Shown here: positions 33,720 to 42,145 of the stretch, one piece after another
How positions within the stretch are numbered: position 1 is the first letter of the stretch
How the letters are laid out: each line of letters starts with the position of its first letter
Assembly (NCBI RefSeq): GCF_017592555.1
Contig: NZ_JAGFNS010000018.1
Span: forward strand, 62,001-126,000
From: Actinoplanes flavus
Lineage (GTDB): Bacteria > Actinomycetota > Actinomycetes > Mycobacteriales > Micromonosporaceae
Direction of reading: 5' to 3'
Length of the DNA stretch: 64,000 nucleotides
Program-made: the position numbers and the translations under genes
The notes under the pieces: model-generated
Seen by the model: only the letters and a program-made list of their open reading frames with translations
The model's database searches: none
What the model was told of the DNA's origin: nothing

Positions 33720-34196
33720 CTAGTGCTTGGAGACCTCACGCAGCGTGAGTGCGGCATCGAGCACCGCCACCGTGCTCTGCCAGCCCTTGTCCTCGATCGA
33801 GTCCTCCAGGCCGGCCCGGTCGCGGGCCTGGCCCAGGCTGTGCACGGTCAGCACGCCGTGCGCCACCGGCGTGCCCTCGTCCAGCGCCACCCGGGTCAGG
33901 CCGGTGGTCACCGCCTCGCACACGTACTCGAAGTGCTGGGTCTCGCCCTTGATCACCACGCCCAGGGCGACCACCGCGTCGACCCGGCGGGCCAGCGCCT
34001 GCGCCACCACCGGCAGCTCCACCGACCCGGCCACCCGGGTAGTGATCACCTCCGTGACGCCACACGCCTCGGCGGCGGCCTGCGCCCGGCGGATCATGTG
34101 ACCGACCAGGTCGTCGTGCCACCGGGAACCGACGATGCCGAGCCGCAGCCCGGCCGCGTCGACAGTGTGCAGGTGCGGATCACCGAAGCCGGCCAT
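33720..34196 (-). CDS. ribH: 6,7-dimethyl-8-ribityllumazine synthase
   Basis: 158 residues. It condenses the RibB product 3,4-dihydroxy-2-butanone-4-phosphate with the pyrimidinedione to make lumazine, the substrate of riboflavin synthase. Conserved blocks: LGIVGSRWHDDLVGHMIRRA, VAGSVELPVVAQALARRVDA, VALGVVIKGETQHFEYVCEA and VAHGVLTVHSLGQARDRAG, including the catalytic H in the ETxHFE segment. Last gene of the rib operon, 47 bp after ribBA. Confidence 0.97.
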   Translation of the reverse strand: MAGFGDPHLHTVDAAGLRLGIVGSRWHDDLVGHMIRRAQAAAEACGVTEVITTRVAGSVELPVVAQALARRVDAVVALGVVIKGETQHFEYVCEAVTTGLTRVALDEGTPVAHGVLTVHSLGQARDRAGLEDSIEDKGWQSTVAVLDAALTLREVSKH

Positions 34197-34243
34197 GTAT
34201 GTCCCCCTTTTTCATTGCATCATCACCCGAATCGGGACGGGTC

Positions 34244-35452
34244 TCAGCCTAGTGCTTCGAAGAGGTGGCCCATCCGGTCCCGCTTGGTACGCAGGTACCG
34301 GACGTTCTCCGGGTGCAGCCGGACGGGCAGCTCCTCCCGGCCGGTGACGCGCAGACCGTACCCCTCGAGGCCCGCTCTCTTGGCCGGATTGTTGGTGAGC
34401 AGGCGCATCGAGCGGATGCCGAGATCCGCGAGGATCTGCGCGCCGGTGCCGTAGTCGCGGGCGTCGGCCGGCAGCCCCAGCTCCAGGTTGGCGTCGACCG
34501 TGTCGAGACCGCGATCCTGGAGCTGGTACGCCTGGAGCTTGTGCAGCAGGCCGATGCCACGGCCCTCGTGACCGCGCATGTAGAGCACCACCCCGCGCCC
34601 GGCCGCGGCCACCCGCTCCAGCGCGGCGTCCAGCTGCGGGCCGCAGTCGCAGCGCCGGGAGCCGAAGACGTCCCCGGTGAGGCACTCGGAGTGCACCCGG
34701 ACCAGCACGTCCTCGCCGTCGGACAGGTCGCCGTAGACCAGCGCCACGTGCTCGCCCTGGTCGGCCTCGGTGCGGTAGCCGACCGCCGTGAAGACCCCGT
34801 GCTCGGTCGGCAGGACCGTCTCCACCACCCGCTCCACCTGGCTGCCCTGACGGTGCCGCAGGTAGGCGACCAGCTCCTCGATCGAGATCAGCGCCAGGTC
34901 GTGCTCGGCCGCGAACTTCTCCAGGTCCGGGCGGCGCTGCATGGTGCCGTCGTCGTTGACCATCTCGCAGAGCACCCCGGCGGGCCGGCAGCCGGCGAGC
35001 ACCGCCAGGTCGATGGCGGCCTCGGTGTGGCCGGGGCGGCGCAGCACACCGCCCGGCTTCGCCCGCAGCGGCACGATGTGGCCGGGACGGGACAGGTCGC
35101 CCGGCTCGGTCTCGGCCGAGGCGAGCAGCTGGATGGTCCGTGCCCGGTCGGCGGCCGAGATGCCGGTGCTCACGCCGTGCTTGGCGTCCACCGTGACGGC
35201 GTACGCGGTACCGCGCTTGTCCTGGTTCGTGTGGAACATCGGCGGCAGGTCGAGCCGGTCGGCCTCCTCCTCGGGGAGGGGCACGCAGATGTAACCGGAC
35301 GTGTAGCGGACCATGAAGGCGACCAGCTCCGGCGTCGCGTGCTCGGCCGCGAAGATCAGGTCGCCCTCGTTCTCCCGGTCCTCGTCGTCCACCACGATGA
35401 CCGCCTTACCGGCCGCTATGTCGGCGATGGCGCGCTCGATGCTCTCAAACAT
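34244..35452 (-). CDS. ribBA: bifunctional 3,4-DHBP synthase / GTP cyclohydrolase II
   Basis: 402 residues. The N-terminal RibB domain (1-~200) has VIVVDDEDRENEGDLIFAAE, the acidic metal and substrate loop, and FMVRYTSGYICVPL. The C-terminal RibA domain (~205-402) has VRVHSECLTGDVFGSRRCDC with the three zinc cysteines, and YMRGHEGRGIGLLHKLQAY with the catalytic residues. It therefore supplies both precursors of riboflavin: the four-carbon unit and the opened GTP ring. Its start overlaps the ribE stop by 8 bp. Confidence 0.97.
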   Translation of the reverse strand: MFESIERAIADIAAGKAVIVVDDEDRENEGDLIFAAEHATPELVAFMVRYTSGYICVPLPEEEADRLDLPPMFHTNQDKRGTAYAVTVDAKHGVSTGISAADRARTIQLLASAETEPGDLSRPGHIVPLRAKPGGVLRRPGHTEAAIDLAVLAGCRPAGVLCEMVNDDGTMQRRPDLEKFAAEHDLALISIEELVAYLRHRQGSQVERVVETVLPTEHGVFTAVGYRTEADQGEHVALVYGDLSDGEDVLVRVHSECLTGDVFGSRRCDCGPQLDAALERVAAAGRGVVLYMRGHEGRGIGLLHKLQAYQLQDRGLDTVDANLELGLPADARDYGTGAQILADLGIRSMRLLTNNPAKRAGLEGYGLRVTGREELPVRLHPENVRYLRTKRDRMGHLFEALG

Positions 35453-36044
35453 TGCGGCTCCCCAGCATCTTCTCGACGTACTTGGCGATCACGTCGACCT
35501 CGAGGTTGACCGGATCGCCGATGGCCTTGCTGCCCAGCACGGTCAGCTTCGACGTGGCCGGGATCATCCCGATCGCGAAGCTGTCCCCGTCGACCGCCAT
35601 GACGGTGAGCGAAACCCCGTCCACGGTGATCGACCCCTTCTCCACCACGTACTTCGCCAGCTCGGGCGGCAGCGAGAAACGCACCACCTCCCACTGGTCG
35701 GCGGGCTCGCGGGCGATGATCCGCGCCACCCCGTCCACGTGCCCCTGCACCAGGTGGCCGCCGAGGCGGCTGCCCAGGGCGGCGGCCCGCTCCAGGTTCA
35801 CGTTGCTGCCCGCCCGGAGCGCGCCCAGCGAGGTCCGCCGCAGCGTCTCGCCCATCACGTCCGCGGTGAACACCCCGTCGACGTTGTCGATCACGGTCAG
35901 ACAACAGCCGTTCACCGAGATCGAGTCGCCGTGCCGTGCGTCCGAGGTGACCAGCGGGCCCCGGACGGCGATGACCGCCGAGTCCTCGCTGCCCTCGGTG
36001 AGGCGTACGACCTCGCCGAGTTCTTCTACGATTCCGGTGAACAT
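35445..36044 (-). CDS. ribE: riboflavin synthase alpha chain
   Basis: 199 residues, two tandem lumazine-binding beta-barrel repeats: MFTGIVEELGEVVRL to ~95, and from about HLVQGHVDGVARI. Both repeats keep the S-I-S-V-N-G-C-C-L-T-V / S-I-T-V-D-G-V-S-L-T-V signature. It dismutates two lumazines into riboflavin. It starts immediately after the ribD stop, with no gap, implying coupled translation. Confidence 0.97.
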   Translation of the reverse strand: MFTGIVEELGEVVRLTEGSEDSAVIAVRGPLVTSDARHGDSISVNGCCLTVIDNVDGVFTADVMGETLRRTSLGALRAGSNVNLERAAALGSRLGGHLVQGHVDGVARIIAREPADQWEVVRFSLPPELAKYVVEKGSITVDGVSLTVMAVDGDSFAIGMIPATSKLTVLGSKAIGDPVNLEVDVIAKYVEKMLGSRNV

Positions 36045-37100
36045 TCAGGACTCCTTGGGACGCGGGGTCGCTATGAAACGCAGATCGCCACCGATCCGCG
36101 TGATGTCGGTGATGTCCAGCTCGACGGCGTCGGCGATGGTGCCGACGCCGGCGTCGACCAGGGCGGTCCGGCCCGCGCCGAGCAGCTTCGGCGCGACGTA
36201 ACCGATGACCCGATCGACCAGTCCGGCGGCGAGGAAAGCTCCGGCGAGTGTGGGCCCGCCCTCCAGCAGCACGTTGCGGACGCCCTTCGCGTACAGCCCG
36301 GCGAGCAGCGCGGACAGATCGACGCGGCCGTCCGGCCCGGCGCCCACCGCGGCCGTCGTGACGATCCAGGTGGGTGCGGCCGCGTCACGCACGCGGGCGT
36401 TCTCCGGGGTACGCCCGGCGGAGTCGACGACCACACGCAGCGGCTGCTTGATGGCCAGGGTGCCGTCCCGCAGGTCACGGACGGTCAGCTGGGGGTCGTC
36501 GGCCAGCACCGTCCCGACGCCGGCGACGATCGCGTCCACCGTGCCGCGCAGCACGTGCACGTCGGCCCGGGACTCGGCCGAGGAGATCCACTGGCTGGTG
36601 CCGTCCGCCGCGGCCGACCGCCCGTCCAGGGTCGCCGCGTACTTCCAGGTCACGTAGGGCCGGCTCCGGCGCACCGCGGTCAGCCAGGCGATGTTCCCGG
36701 TCTCCGCCTCGGCCCGCCGCACCCCGGTGACCACCTCGATGCCGGCCGCCCGCAGGGTCGCCGCGCCGCCCGCCGCCACCGGCGTCGGATCGTCCACCGC
36801 GATGACCACCCGGCGCACCCCGGCGCTGATCAGCGCCTCCGAGCAGGGCCCGGTCCGCCCGGTGTGGTTGCACGGCTCGAGCGTCACCACGCAGGTGCCG
36901 CCCCGGGCCCGCTCCCCGGCCTGGGCCAGCGCCACGATCTCCGCGTGCGGGCCGCCGGCGTACGCGTGGAAGCCCTCGCCCACCACGTCGCCGTCCGGGC
37001 CGAGCAGGAGGCAGCCGACCACCGGGTTCGGGCTGGTGGTTCCGAGGCCCCGGGCGGCCAGCGCGACAGCGCGGCACATCGCCTCGTCCTCGGTCACCAT
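36045..37100 (-). CDS. ribD: bifunctional riboflavin deaminase/reductase
   Basis: 351 residues. The N-terminal deaminase has the zinc site H-A-E (GGPHAEIVALAQAGE) and the two-cysteine motif LEPCNHTGRTGPCSEAL. The C-terminal reductase has RPYVTWKYAATLDGRSAAAD, VVDSAGRTPENARV and LLEGGPTLAGAFL. It carries out the second and third steps of riboflavin synthesis from the RibA product. First gene of the rib operon; its expression should be controlled by the FMN riboswitch and terminator upstream. Confidence 0.96.
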   Translation of the reverse strand: MVTEDEAMCRAVALAARGLGTTSPNPVVGCLLLGPDGDVVGEGFHAYAGGPHAEIVALAQAGERARGGTCVVTLEPCNHTGRTGPCSEALISAGVRRVVIAVDDPTPVAAGGAATLRAAGIEVVTGVRRAEAETGNIAWLTAVRRSRPYVTWKYAATLDGRSAAADGTSQWISSAESRADVHVLRGTVDAIVAGVGTVLADDPQLTVRDLRDGTLAIKQPLRVVVDSAGRTPENARVRDAAAPTWIVTTAAVGAGPDGRVDLSALLAGLYAKGVRNVLLEGGPTLAGAFLAAGLVDRVIGYVAPKLLGAGRTALVDAGVGTIADAVELDITDITRIGGDLRFIATPRPKES

Positions 37101-37158
37101 CTCCGGGTCCTCTCACGCGGAACGGTCACGCGCCGAGAAGAGTGGGAGAAAACGACAA

Positions 37159-37230
37159 GAATCGGACAGCGAGGGTACGCTTCGCGCACCCCGGCCGTAT
37201 CGCGCCGACGAGGGCACGACCGTCCGATTC
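37159..37230 (-). terminator. expression-platform terminator of the FMN riboswitch
   Basis: On the minus strand GAATCGGAC (37222-37230) pairs with GTCCGATTC (37159-37167), and the second arm is followed by TTGTCGTTTTCT, a real T-tract. It begins about 9 bp after the riboswitch aptamer and ends about 60 bp before ribD. FMN binding would favour this terminator and shut off the operon. Confidence 0.75.
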
Positions 37231-37238
37231 CGCGCGCT

Positions 37239-37398
37239 GTCTCCCATCCGGACTGTCTGATCAGCTGTCGCCGATCAACCGTCGGCCCTGGAGTCACACC
37301 AGGTCCACCGGCTGCCGTGGTGCGGGCAGCCGGGTCGCGGGCTTACCGGCACGAACGTGCCGGATCACCGCCGGTTCGGAATTTCACCGAGTCCCGCC
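37239..37398 (-). promoter_or_regulatory. FMN riboswitch (RFN element)
   Basis: Read on the minus strand, the conserved RFN core is plain: CGGTGAAATTCCGAACCGGC, GGTGATCCGGCACG, TAAGCCCGCGA, GTGTGACTCCAGGGCCGACG, GGTTGATC and the closing GTCCGGATGGGAGA. The outer helix, GGCGGGACTC side with the GGGAGA side, brackets the aptamer. It precedes ribD and controls the whole riboflavin operon. A TTGACC (37410-37415) just upstream could belong to its promoter. The stretch up to 37495 shows nothing else. Confidence 0.95.
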
Positions 37399-37495
37399 AG
37401 CGCGTGGTGGGTCAACCCCGAGTCTTGCACGATGACGAGATTTTGCCACCTCCCCCGCGACCTACCTCACATCGCGGCGCTCGCCCGGCGGCGGG

Positions 37496-37534
37496 GTAGA
37501 CACTGTCTACGCCGCCTTGGTAGACAGTGTCTAT
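37496..37534. promoter_or_regulatory. twin TetR operators at the tetR start
   Basis: GTAGACA-C-TGTCTAC (37496-37510) is a perfect palindrome. GTAGACA-G-TGTCTAT (37520-37534) differs only at its last base and runs into the ATG at 37533. Their centres are 24 bp apart. TAGACA at 37521-37526 is positioned as a -10 box for a leaderless transcript starting at the ATG, so bound repressor would block its own transcription. Confidence 0.78.
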
Positions 37535-38126
37535 GGACCTGGACCAGGGACTCCGCGCCCGCCTCGTGGAGGTCGGCGTCGAGCTGTTGCAGGCCGAGGG
37601 GCACACCGCGCTGTCGCTGCGGGAGATCGCCCGGCGGGCCGGCGTGTCACACGGCGCCCCCCGGCGCTACTTCCCGACCCATCTCTCGCTGCTGTCCGCG
37701 ATCGCCCGGGCCGGCTTCACCGCCCTGGCCACCGAGATCGACACCGCCCTCTCCACGGCCCCACCCGAGCCACGCGCCCGCATCGTCGCGCTGTCCCGGG
37801 CGTACACCGGCTTCGCCGCGACCCGGCGCGGCATGTTCGAGCTGATGTTCCGGCACGACCTGCTGCAGAGCGGCTACCTCGGGCTGCGCGAGGCCGGCCT
37901 GCCGCTGTTCCGGCTGCTCACCGGTCTGGTCGCGGAGGCCCGGCCGGGCGCCGGCCAACCGCCCGAGGTCACCGCCGGGGTGCTCTGGGCGGCCCTGCAC
38001 GGCATGGCCGAGCTGCGCAACTGGGGCAGCCTCCAGTTGGCCACCGGCGCCTCCGACCCGGCCCCGTTCCTCGACGCCATCATCACCGCCCACCTGGGCC
38101 CCGACTCGGGAGATCACCCGGCATGA
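37533..38126 (+). CDS. TetR family repressor upstream of plsC
   Basis: 197 residues from the ATG at 37533 (a GTG two codons upstream is less likely because the operator overlaps there). HTH: ELLQAEGHTALSLREIARRA then GVSHGAPRRYFPTHLSLLSA, residues about 17-55. The C-terminal domain (ARIVALSRAYTGFAATRRGM, FELMFRHDLL, GVLWAALHGMAELRNWGSL) resembles the TetR_C group with W-x-x-x-H-G. Palindromes overlapping its start indicate autorepression. Its stop overlaps the acyltransferase start (ATGA), so both genes form one self-regulated unit; the inducer may be a lipid. Confidence 0.87.
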   Translation: MDLDQGLRARLVEVGVELLQAEGHTALSLREIARRAGVSHGAPRRYFPTHLSLLSAIARAGFTALATEIDTALSTAPPEPRARIVALSRAYTGFAATRRGMFELMFRHDLLQSGYLGLREAGLPLFRLLTGLVAEARPGAGQPPEVTAGVLWAALHGMAELRNWGSLQLATGASDPAPFLDAIITAHLGPDSGDHPA

Positions 38127-38782
38127 CGCGAACCCCGCCGCTGTACGCGCTGACCAAAGGCACCCTCGGCGCCCTGGCCCGGACCGTGTGGCGGCCCACC
38201 GTCACCGGGCTGGAGCACCTGCCCCGGGACACCGGCGCCATCCTCTGCCCCAACCACCTGGCCATCGCCGACCAGATCTTCCTGGGCATCGGCACACCGC
38301 GGCACATCACGTTCTGGGCCAAGGCGGAGTATTTCCGTACCCCCGGCCTCCGCGGGGAACTGAACCGGCGGGTGGTGACCGGCATGGGCGCCATCCCGGT
38401 CGAGCGGGCCGGCGGGCGCGCGGTGCTGGACGCCTTCGCCTCCGCCGTACCGGTGCTGCGCTCCGGCGGCCTGGTCACCGTCTTCCCCGAGGGCACCCGC
38501 TCACCGGACGGCCGGCTCTACCGCGGCCGCACCGGCGCGGTCCGGCTCGCCGTCCAGGCGGGCGTGCCGATCATCCCGGTCGGCATCACCGGCACCGACC
38601 GCATCCGGCCGGCCGGCTCCCGGTTCCCCCGGCCCGTCCCGATCACGATCACGTTCGGCCCCGCGCTGCCGGTGGCCGGGCCGGACACCGGTCCCCGCGA
38701 CATCCGGGCCCACACCGACGAGGTGATCCGCCGCATCCAGGAGCTGACCGGCCAGGAGTACGTGCCCGCCTACGCCCGCTGA
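38123..38782 (+). CDS. PlsC-type 1-acyl-glycerol-3-phosphate acyltransferase
   Basis: 219 residues, inner-membrane associated. Motif I is NHLAIAD (H-x4-D, near residue 45). Motif II is the GAIPVERAGG region, motif III the FPEGTRSPDG block and motif IV VPIIPVGITGT. These catalyse acyl transfer from acyl-CoA or acyl-ACP to lysophosphatidate or a related lyso-lipid. It is cotranscribed with the upstream TetR gene through an ATGA overlap, unusual for a housekeeping plsC, and suggests an inducible lipid-remodelling enzyme. Confidence 0.88.
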   Translation: MTRTPPLYALTKGTLGALARTVWRPTVTGLEHLPRDTGAILCPNHLAIADQIFLGIGTPRHITFWAKAEYFRTPGLRGELNRRVVTGMGAIPVERAGGRAVLDAFASAVPVLRSGGLVTVFPEGTRSPDGRLYRGRTGAVRLAVQAGVPIIPVGITGTDRIRPAGSRFPRPVPITITFGPALPVAGPDTGPRDIRAHTDEVIRRIQELTGQEYVPAYAR

Positions 38783-38786
38783 CCCG

Positions 38787-39791
38787 TCACTCGGTCTCGC
38801 TGCGCCGGCGGTCGATCGCCACGTACGACCCCGGCTGGGACTTCGCCACCTTCTTCATCTCCGAGGCGACCCCGATCACCACCCGCGGGTCGGTGAACCG
38901 GCGCCCGTCGCTAGTCGCCTGAGCCACCCCGATGGAGAGCGTGACCAGCGCGGCCTTCTGCTTGTTGCCGCGCCGGTCGGGCACCTCGATGTAGCCGCGC
39001 CGGGCGTCCTCCGGCTCGTACAGCCGGTCGGCGGCGGCCTCGAAGTCGGTCACCGTCCGCTGGGTCAGCGGCAGCACCTGATCCGGATGACAGATGAAGA
39101 CGAAGTCGTCACCGCCGATGTGCCCCAGGAAGATCGACGGCTTGCCGGTCTGCGCGCTGGCCCGTTGCAGGCTGCGCGCCAGCGCGATGATGAACTCGTC
39201 GCCACGGTCGAACCCGTACACGTCGTTGACGCTCTTGAACCGGTCGACGTCGATGTAACCGACCGAGTAGTCGCCGCCGCCACGCATCCGGTCGCCGATC
39301 TCCCGGCGCACCCGCGCGTTGCCGGGCAGGCCGGTCAGCGGCGACACCTCCCGGGCGTCCTTGTTGCGCCGCAACGTGGTGGTCACCCGGGCCAGCAGCT
39401 CCGCCGTGTCGAACGGTTTCACCAGGTAGTCGTCGGCGCCCGTGGTGAGCCCGAAGACCTTGTCCACGGTCATGCTCTTGGCGGTCAACATGATCACCGG
39501 AAGGGCCGAGGTGAGCGGCTCGGCGCGCATGTGCCGGATCAGCTCGACGCCGTCCATCCGCGGCATCATCCAGTCCACCACGGCCAGCGACGGCCGGTGC
39601 GTCTCCAGCAGCTCGAGCGCCTCCTGCCCGTCCCGCGCCCGGATCACCTCGAAACCGTGCACCTTGAGGTTGAACTCGACGAAGCTGGCGATGTCCTGGT
39701 CGTCGTCGACGACCAGGATCAGGTCGGGACCTTCGTCCGGGTCGAGCTCCGGGTCGGGGCTCTCGGGGAGTCGCGACTCAGCCGTGCTCAT
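38787..39791 (-). CDS. response regulator with GGDEF-type output domain
   Basis: 334 residues. The receiver domain has acidic D29/D30, the phosphoacceptor D73 (VVDWMMPRMDG), T103 and K125 (DDYLVKPF). The GGDEF domain follows from about residue 150 (SPLTGLPGNARVRREI) with IDVDRFKSVNDVYGFDRGDE and an active-site loop GGDDF at 226-230. The fourth position is Asp where Glu is usual, so cyclase activity is uncertain, and no R-x-x-D inhibitory site precedes it. GGAAGGG lies before the ATG. Its histidine kinase is not in this window. It could make c-di-GMP for BldD. Confidence 0.87.
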   Translation of the reverse strand: MSTAESRLPESPDPELDPDEGPDLILVVDDDQDIASFVEFNLKVHGFEVIRARDGQEALELLETHRPSLAVVDWMMPRMDGVELIRHMRAEPLTSALPVIMLTAKSMTVDKVFGLTTGADDYLVKPFDTAELLARVTTTLRRNKDAREVSPLTGLPGNARVRREIGDRMRGGGDYSVGYIDVDRFKSVNDVYGFDRGDEFIIALARSLQRASAQTGKPSIFLGHIGGDDFVFICHPDQVLPLTQRTVTDFEAAADRLYEPEDARRGYIEVPDRRGNKQKAALVTLSIGVAQATSDGRRFTDPRVVIGVASEMKKVAKSQPGSYVAIDRRRSETE

Positions 39792-39846
39792 GGAACCCTT
39801 CCTGCGATGCCGGAGGTAAAGCTAGATTCTGGCCACAACGGGCCGA

Positions 39847-40524
39847 TCACGCCAGCCCCATCCGGCCCGCGGCCAGACCCCGCAACTTCCGGATCGCCTC
39901 GGCCGGGTCGGCGGCGCCGTAGACCGCGGTGCCCGCCACGAAGGCGTCCGCGCCCGCCTCGGCGGCCTGCTCGATGGTGTCGGCCGCGATGCCGCCGTCC
40001 ACCTCGATGCGGATCTCCAGGTCGTTGACCTCGGCCCGGCGGCGCACGTCCCGGACCTTGTCCAGCATCTCCGGCATGAACGCCTGGCCGCCGAAACCCG
40101 CCTTGATCGTCATGATCAGGATGGTGTCGAGGTACGGCAGCAACTCCAGGTACGGCTCCACGGGAGTGTCCCGGTCGATGGCCAGCCCGGCCTTGGCACC
40201 GGCCGCCCGCAGCGTCCGCGCCAGCGCCACCGGGTCGTCGCACGCCTCGGCGTGGAAGGTCACGTTGTAGGCGCCCGCCTCCGCATACCCCGGCGCCCAG
40301 CGCTGCGGGTCGGTGATCATCAGGTGCACGTCGAACGGGATGCTCGTCGCCTTGCGCAGGCTCTGCACCACCGGCAGGCCGATCGTGAGGTTCGGCACGA
40401 AGTGGTTGTCCATGACATCGACGTGCACCCAGTCGGCCGCTCCCTCGATGGCGTGCACCTCCTGCGCGAGGCGGGAGAAGTCGGAGGCGAGGATGCTCGG
40501 CGCGATGATGGGCGATCGTTCCAC
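39847..40524 (-). CDS. rpe: ribulose-phosphate 3-epimerase
   Basis: 225 residues from a GTG at 40524, chosen because the conserved PIIAPSILASDFSRLAQEV begins there and a TAGACT -10-like box is just upstream. TIM-barrel landmarks: VHVDVMDNHFVPNLTIG, FDVHLMITDPQRW, ILIMTIKAGFGGQAFMPEML, IRIEVDGGIAADTI, with the metal-binding His and Asp residues in place. It interconverts ribulose-5-P and xylulose-5-P in the pentose phosphate pathway. Standard position after rsmB in actinobacteria. Confidence 0.96.
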   Translation of the reverse strand: MERSPIIAPSILASDFSRLAQEVHAIEGAADWVHVDVMDNHFVPNLTIGLPVVQSLRKATSIPFDVHLMITDPQRWAPGYAEAGAYNVTFHAEACDDPVALARTLRAAGAKAGLAIDRDTPVEPYLELLPYLDTILIMTIKAGFGGQAFMPEMLDKVRDVRRRAEVNDLEIRIEVDGGIAADTIEQAAEAGADAFVAGTAVYGAADPAEAIRKLRGLAAGRMGLA

Positions 40525-40620
40525 GGCACGAAGTCTATGACCTGCGCCCGCCGACGGGTGCGGGCCGGGCCGATCACCGGCCCGGCCCCGGTCCCGCCCG
40601 CACCGGCGGGACCCCATCCG

Positions 40621-42090
40621 TCAGCTGGTCCGGCGGAGCACCGCCAGGAACATGGCGTCCGTGCCGTGCCGGTGCGGCCACAGCTGCACGGTCGGGCCCG
40701 CGCCGAGCCCCGGCATGCCCGGCGGCAGCAGCGGACGGGCGTCCACGAAGTCGACCTCGACGCCGCTGCGCCGGGCCCCCTCGCTCACCGTCACCTGGGT
40801 CTCCACCATGTGCGGGGAACACGTCACGTACGCCACCACGCCACCCGGGCGGACCGCGCGCAGCGCCGCCACCAGCAGCTCCCGCTGGAGCCGGGTGAGC
40901 GTCGGCAGGTCAGCCGGCTGCCGCCGCCAGCGCGACTCCGGCCGCCGCCGCAGCGAACCCAGCCCGGTGCACGGCGCGTCCACCAGCACCCGGTCGAACG
41001 ACTCCTCCGGCAGATCCGGATCACGGCCGACGGACCGGCCGTCCATCGGCAGCACCGTCACCGGCATGCCCTCGGTGGCGATGTCCACCAGCCGGGCCCG
41101 GTGCTCGGCCACCTCGACCGCGGTCACCTCGGCGCCGCGGCCCGCCGCGATCGCCCCGATCAGGCCGGTCTTGCCGCCCGGCCCGGCGCACAGGTCGAGC
41201 CAGCGGGTGTCCCGCCCCTCGATCGGCGCGGCCAGCAGCGCGGCGGCCACCAGCTGCGAACCCTCGTCCTGGACGTGGGCGCGACCATCGCGGATGGCGG
41301 CCAGGTCGCGCGGCGCGCCGCCGCTCAGATAGACGGCGTACGGCGAGAAGGCGCCCGGCACCCCGTCCACCTCGTCGGCGAGGTCCACCGCGTCGGCCCG
41401 CCCGGGGCGGGCGCACAGGTGCACGGCCGGCGGCTGGTTGTCCTCGATGAGCAGGCGGGCGGTCTCCTCCAGATCGCCGCCGAGCGCCTCGGCGAACGAC
41501 CGGATGATCCACTGTGGGTGGTGGTGGATGACCGACAGGTTGCCGATCGGATCGTCCTCGTACGACGGGGCGACCCGCTCCAGCCAGCCCTCCAGCGGGG
41601 TCTCGGTGACCGTGCGCATCACCGCGTTGGCGAACCCGGTCGCGCCCGGCGCCACCGAGCGGACCAGGTCCACGGTCTGGTTGACCGCGGCGTGCGGCGG
41701 CACCCGGGTGTAGAGCACCTGGTAGACGCCCAGGCGCAGCGCGTCCCGCGCGGGCGGGTCGATCCGGGCCACCTCCCGCTCGGCGGCCGCCGCGATGATC
41801 AGGTCGAGGGTGCCGAGGGCACGCAGGGTGCCGTAGGTCAGCTCGGTCGCGAAGGCCGCGTCCCGCCCGTGCAGGCCCATACCGTTCAGGATGTCGGCGA
41901 GGACCAGGTTCGCGTACGCGTCGTCGCGGTGCACGGCGGCGACCGCCTCGTACGCCGCCTGCCGGGCCGGATCCGCCGGTGGGCGACCGGCGCGCGGAGC
42001 CCGGCCGCTGCGGCCGTCCCGCGGGTGGCCGGGGCCGCTAGGCCGGCTCGGTCGTCCGCCGTGCGGGCGGGACGCCCTGTGCTCCGTCAC
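40621..42090 (-). CDS. rsmB: 16S rRNA (cytosine-967-C5)-methyltransferase
   Basis: 489 residues. A basic, Gly/Pro/Arg-rich N-terminal tail of ~40 residues precedes a NusB-like domain (RQAAYEAVAAVHRDDAYANL through ~170) and the Fmu catalytic domain: DLCAGPGGKTGLIGAI (SAM motif I), FDRVLVDAPCTGLGSLRR (with the P-C motif) and AYVTCSP (TC catalytic cysteine). Both cysteines needed for C5 methylation are present. The long basic tail is typical of high-GC actinobacteria. It follows fmt. Confidence 0.95.
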   Translation of the reverse strand: MTEHRASRPHGGRPSRPSGPGHPRDGRSGRAPRAGRPPADPARQAAYEAVAAVHRDDAYANLVLADILNGMGLHGRDAAFATELTYGTLRALGTLDLIIAAAAEREVARIDPPARDALRLGVYQVLYTRVPPHAAVNQTVDLVRSVAPGATGFANAVMRTVTETPLEGWLERVAPSYEDDPIGNLSVIHHHPQWIIRSFAEALGGDLEETARLLIEDNQPPAVHLCARPGRADAVDLADEVDGVPGAFSPYAVYLSGGAPRDLAAIRDGRAHVQDEGSQLVAAALLAAPIEGRDTRWLDLCAGPGGKTGLIGAIAAGRGAEVTAVEVAEHRARLVDIATEGMPVTVLPMDGRSVGRDPDLPEESFDRVLVDAPCTGLGSLRRRPESRWRRQPADLPTLTRLQRELLVAALRAVRPGGVVAYVTCSPHMVETQVTVSEGARRSGVEVDFVDARPLLPPGMPGLGAGPTVQLWPHRHGTDAMFLAVLRRTS

Positions 42091-42145
42091 GCTGTGTCTC
42101 CTTCGGCGTGCTCATCTGGCCCGTGCTTCGCTGCGGTGCAGTCGA

